A stretch of DNA of 64,000 nt from Rahnella aceris (GTDB lineage: Bacteria; Pseudomonadota; Gammaproteobacteria; Enterobacterales; Enterobacteriaceae). Location: positions 248,001-312,000 of the forward strand of contig NZ_JAADJV010000005.1 of the NCBI RefSeq assembly GCF_011684115.1, given 5' to 3'. This document shows, one piece after another, positions 63,133 to 64,000 of the stretch (the first letter of the stretch is position 1; each line of letters opens with the position of its first letter). The notes beneath the pieces are model-generated. The model was given only the letters and a program-made list of their open reading frames with translations, did no database searches and had not been told where the DNA came from. Both the position numbers and the translations under genes were made by a program.

Positions 63133-63157
63133 AAACCCGCCTATGGCGGGTTTTTTG
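63133..63157 (+). terminator. Rho-independent terminator of tRNA-Phe
   Basis: 8-bp stem AACCCGCC / GGCGGGTT with a 3-base loop and a T-run, then GCTTTTT. Confidence 0.9.
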
Positions 63158-63260
63158 CTTTTTAAATCTTACGTATTTACCCTTTCGTGATTCACTTCTC
63201 ATCCCTTCATTCATTTGCACAAAACTCCCGTTCAATTCTGCTTAAAAGTTAGGCCAACGT

Positions 63261-63270
63261 CCGTTAACGG
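63261..63270. promoter_or_regulatory. Possible operator upstream of the enolase-superfamily gene
   Basis: CCGTTAACGG, a perfect 10-bp palindrome 74 bp before the start codon. It might bind a LacI- or GntR-type regulator of sugar-acid genes; no regulator is in view. Confidence 0.3.
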
Positions 63271-63344
63271 TCATATCCCTGCGTTTTAGACTGATTCCTT
63301 AGCCTGATAAGTTTCCTCAAGGCCCTATAAAACAGGAATGTCTC

Positions 63345-64000
63345 ATGAAAATAACCAAAATTGAGGTATTGCGCGTTGCGATTCCATTCAGCAGCGACAG
63401 GGATAAAACACCAGAGATACAGGCGGATGCCTATAACGCGGCATCTCCCGAACTCACCAGAATGGAAACATTACTGATCAAAATCACGACCGACAGCGGC
63501 TTACACGGCTGGGGGGAAGGTTTCGGTCATCTTTGTAATCCGCTCACCGAAACCGCGATGAACGGCTTAGTCGGGCGATTTTTTCTCGGCCAAACCTGCC
63601 CGGAAAGTCCTGAGGAAATTGCTGCACTGATGCAGCAGGCCGAGGTGAACTTTCATGCTTTCGGGCGCACCGGTCCCGTGATGTTTGCCCTTTCAGCTGT
63701 GGATATTGCGCTATGGGATTTGCTGGCGAAAGCATGGAAGCAGCCGCTTTGGCAATTGCTGGGGGCGAAACGTCAGAAAATCGGGGTTTACGCCAGCCTG
63801 GTCAGTTATGGCAATCATCCGGAACGTGTGGCAGCAAAAGTGCTGAGTACCTGGCAGGCGGGATTCCGCGCCATAAAATTGCATGAAACGGCTTATCCGG
63901 CCATTGCCGCCGCCAGAGAAATACTGCCTGCCGATGCTGAACTGATGGTTGATGTGAACTGTCCGTGGAACGTGGCAGAAGCCTCGCAACAGGCGCAGGC
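63345..64000 (+). CDS. Mandelate racemase/muconate-lactonizing enzyme family protein (5' part)
   Basis: An open frame runs from ATG 63345 (ribosome site AGGA) to the window edge, giving the first 218 residues. The N-terminal capping domain (residues 1-125, with MKITKIEVLR and GLHGWGEGFG) and the first half of the barrel are visible. The catalytic-position motif reads K178-L-H180 in AIKLHE rather than the common KxK. The first metal ligand lies in VDVNCPW (D203, with N205). Probably an acid-sugar dehydratase or racemase; the substrate cannot be read. It is accessory relative to E. coli here and follows tRNA-Phe. Confidence 0.8.
   Translation, partial: MKITKIEVLRVAIPFSSDRDKTPEIQADAYNAASPELTRMETLLIKITTDSGLHGWGEGFGHLCNPLTETAMNGLVGRFFLGQTCPESPEEIAALMQQAEVNFHAFGRTGPVMFALSAVDIALWDLLAKAWKQPLWQLLGAKRQKIGVYASLVSYGNHPERVAAKVLSTWQAGFRAIKLHETAYPAIAAAREILPADAELMVDVNCPWNVAEASQQAQ

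Overview
The window is chromosomal DNA of a gamma-proteobacterium of the order Enterobacterales. Almost every protein is closely similar to, and in the same local order as, the E. coli K-12 region around 94-96 min (tamB to frd/efp/groESL/dsbD/pheU). An ERIC repeat, an AmiB carrying two LysM domains, and the absence of several E. coli neighbours (cycA, ula, yjeM, ampC, gdx, cutA) suggest a Yersiniaceae-type genome (Rahnella/Serratia/Ewingella-like). I cannot fix the genus by reading alone. Gene density is high; there are no phages, insertion sequences, CRISPR arrays or integrases in the window.

Layout: 1-6.7 kb carries tamB (partial), tamA, msrA, paeA (ytfL), ytfK, ytfJ and cysQ. 6.9-13.8 kb carries cpdB, ytfE with an NsrR operator, fklB, ytfB, the rpsF-priB-rpsR-rplI ribosomal operon (minus strand) and yjfP. 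At 14.0-16.0 kb sits an accessory chemoreceptor behind a consensus FNR-type box, followed by bsmA, aidB, rlmB, rnr, nsrR and purA. From 23.6 to 34.7 kb runs the minus-strand superoperon nnr-tsaE-amiB-mutL-miaA-hfq-hflX-hflK-hflC plus yjeT. At 34.7 kb nnr and queG diverge with overlapping start codons. The 314-bp gap after queG holds three consensus DnaA boxes and a consensus IHF site next to three identical tRNA-Gly genes. This is the position and architecture of datA, the chromosomal locus that promotes hydrolysis of ATP bound to DnaA.

From 36.7 to 43 kb are orn, rsgA, psd and mscM. An accessory purine pair (8-oxoguanine deaminase-like enzyme plus NCS2 permease) occupies 43.1-45.9 kb. Then come epmA, frdABCD, blc, ecnB/ecnA, efp, epmB, an ERIC element, yjeI, groES-groEL, fxsA, aspA, dcuA, dsbD, yjdC, tRNA-Phe, and the start of an enolase-superfamily gene cut by the window edge.

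Functional links: the EF-P system (efp and its lysylation enzymes epmA and epmB) lies within 7.5 kb. NsrR and its likely target ytfE are both present. Anaerobic metabolism is represented by aspA, dcuA and frdABCD, which together take aspartate to fumarate to succinate. The HflK/HflC/HflX and Hfq/MiaA/MutL/RNase R/RlmB/Orn/RsgA genes cover membrane-protein quality control, RNA processing and ribosome assembly. Two stationary-phase type promoters (blc and ecnB) carry CTACACT -10 elements. No wholly new multi-gene system was found. The observations most worth a second look are the datA-like locus, the FNR-box chemoreceptor, the purine deaminase/permease insertion, and several undescribed structured leaders (psd, ecnA, frdA).
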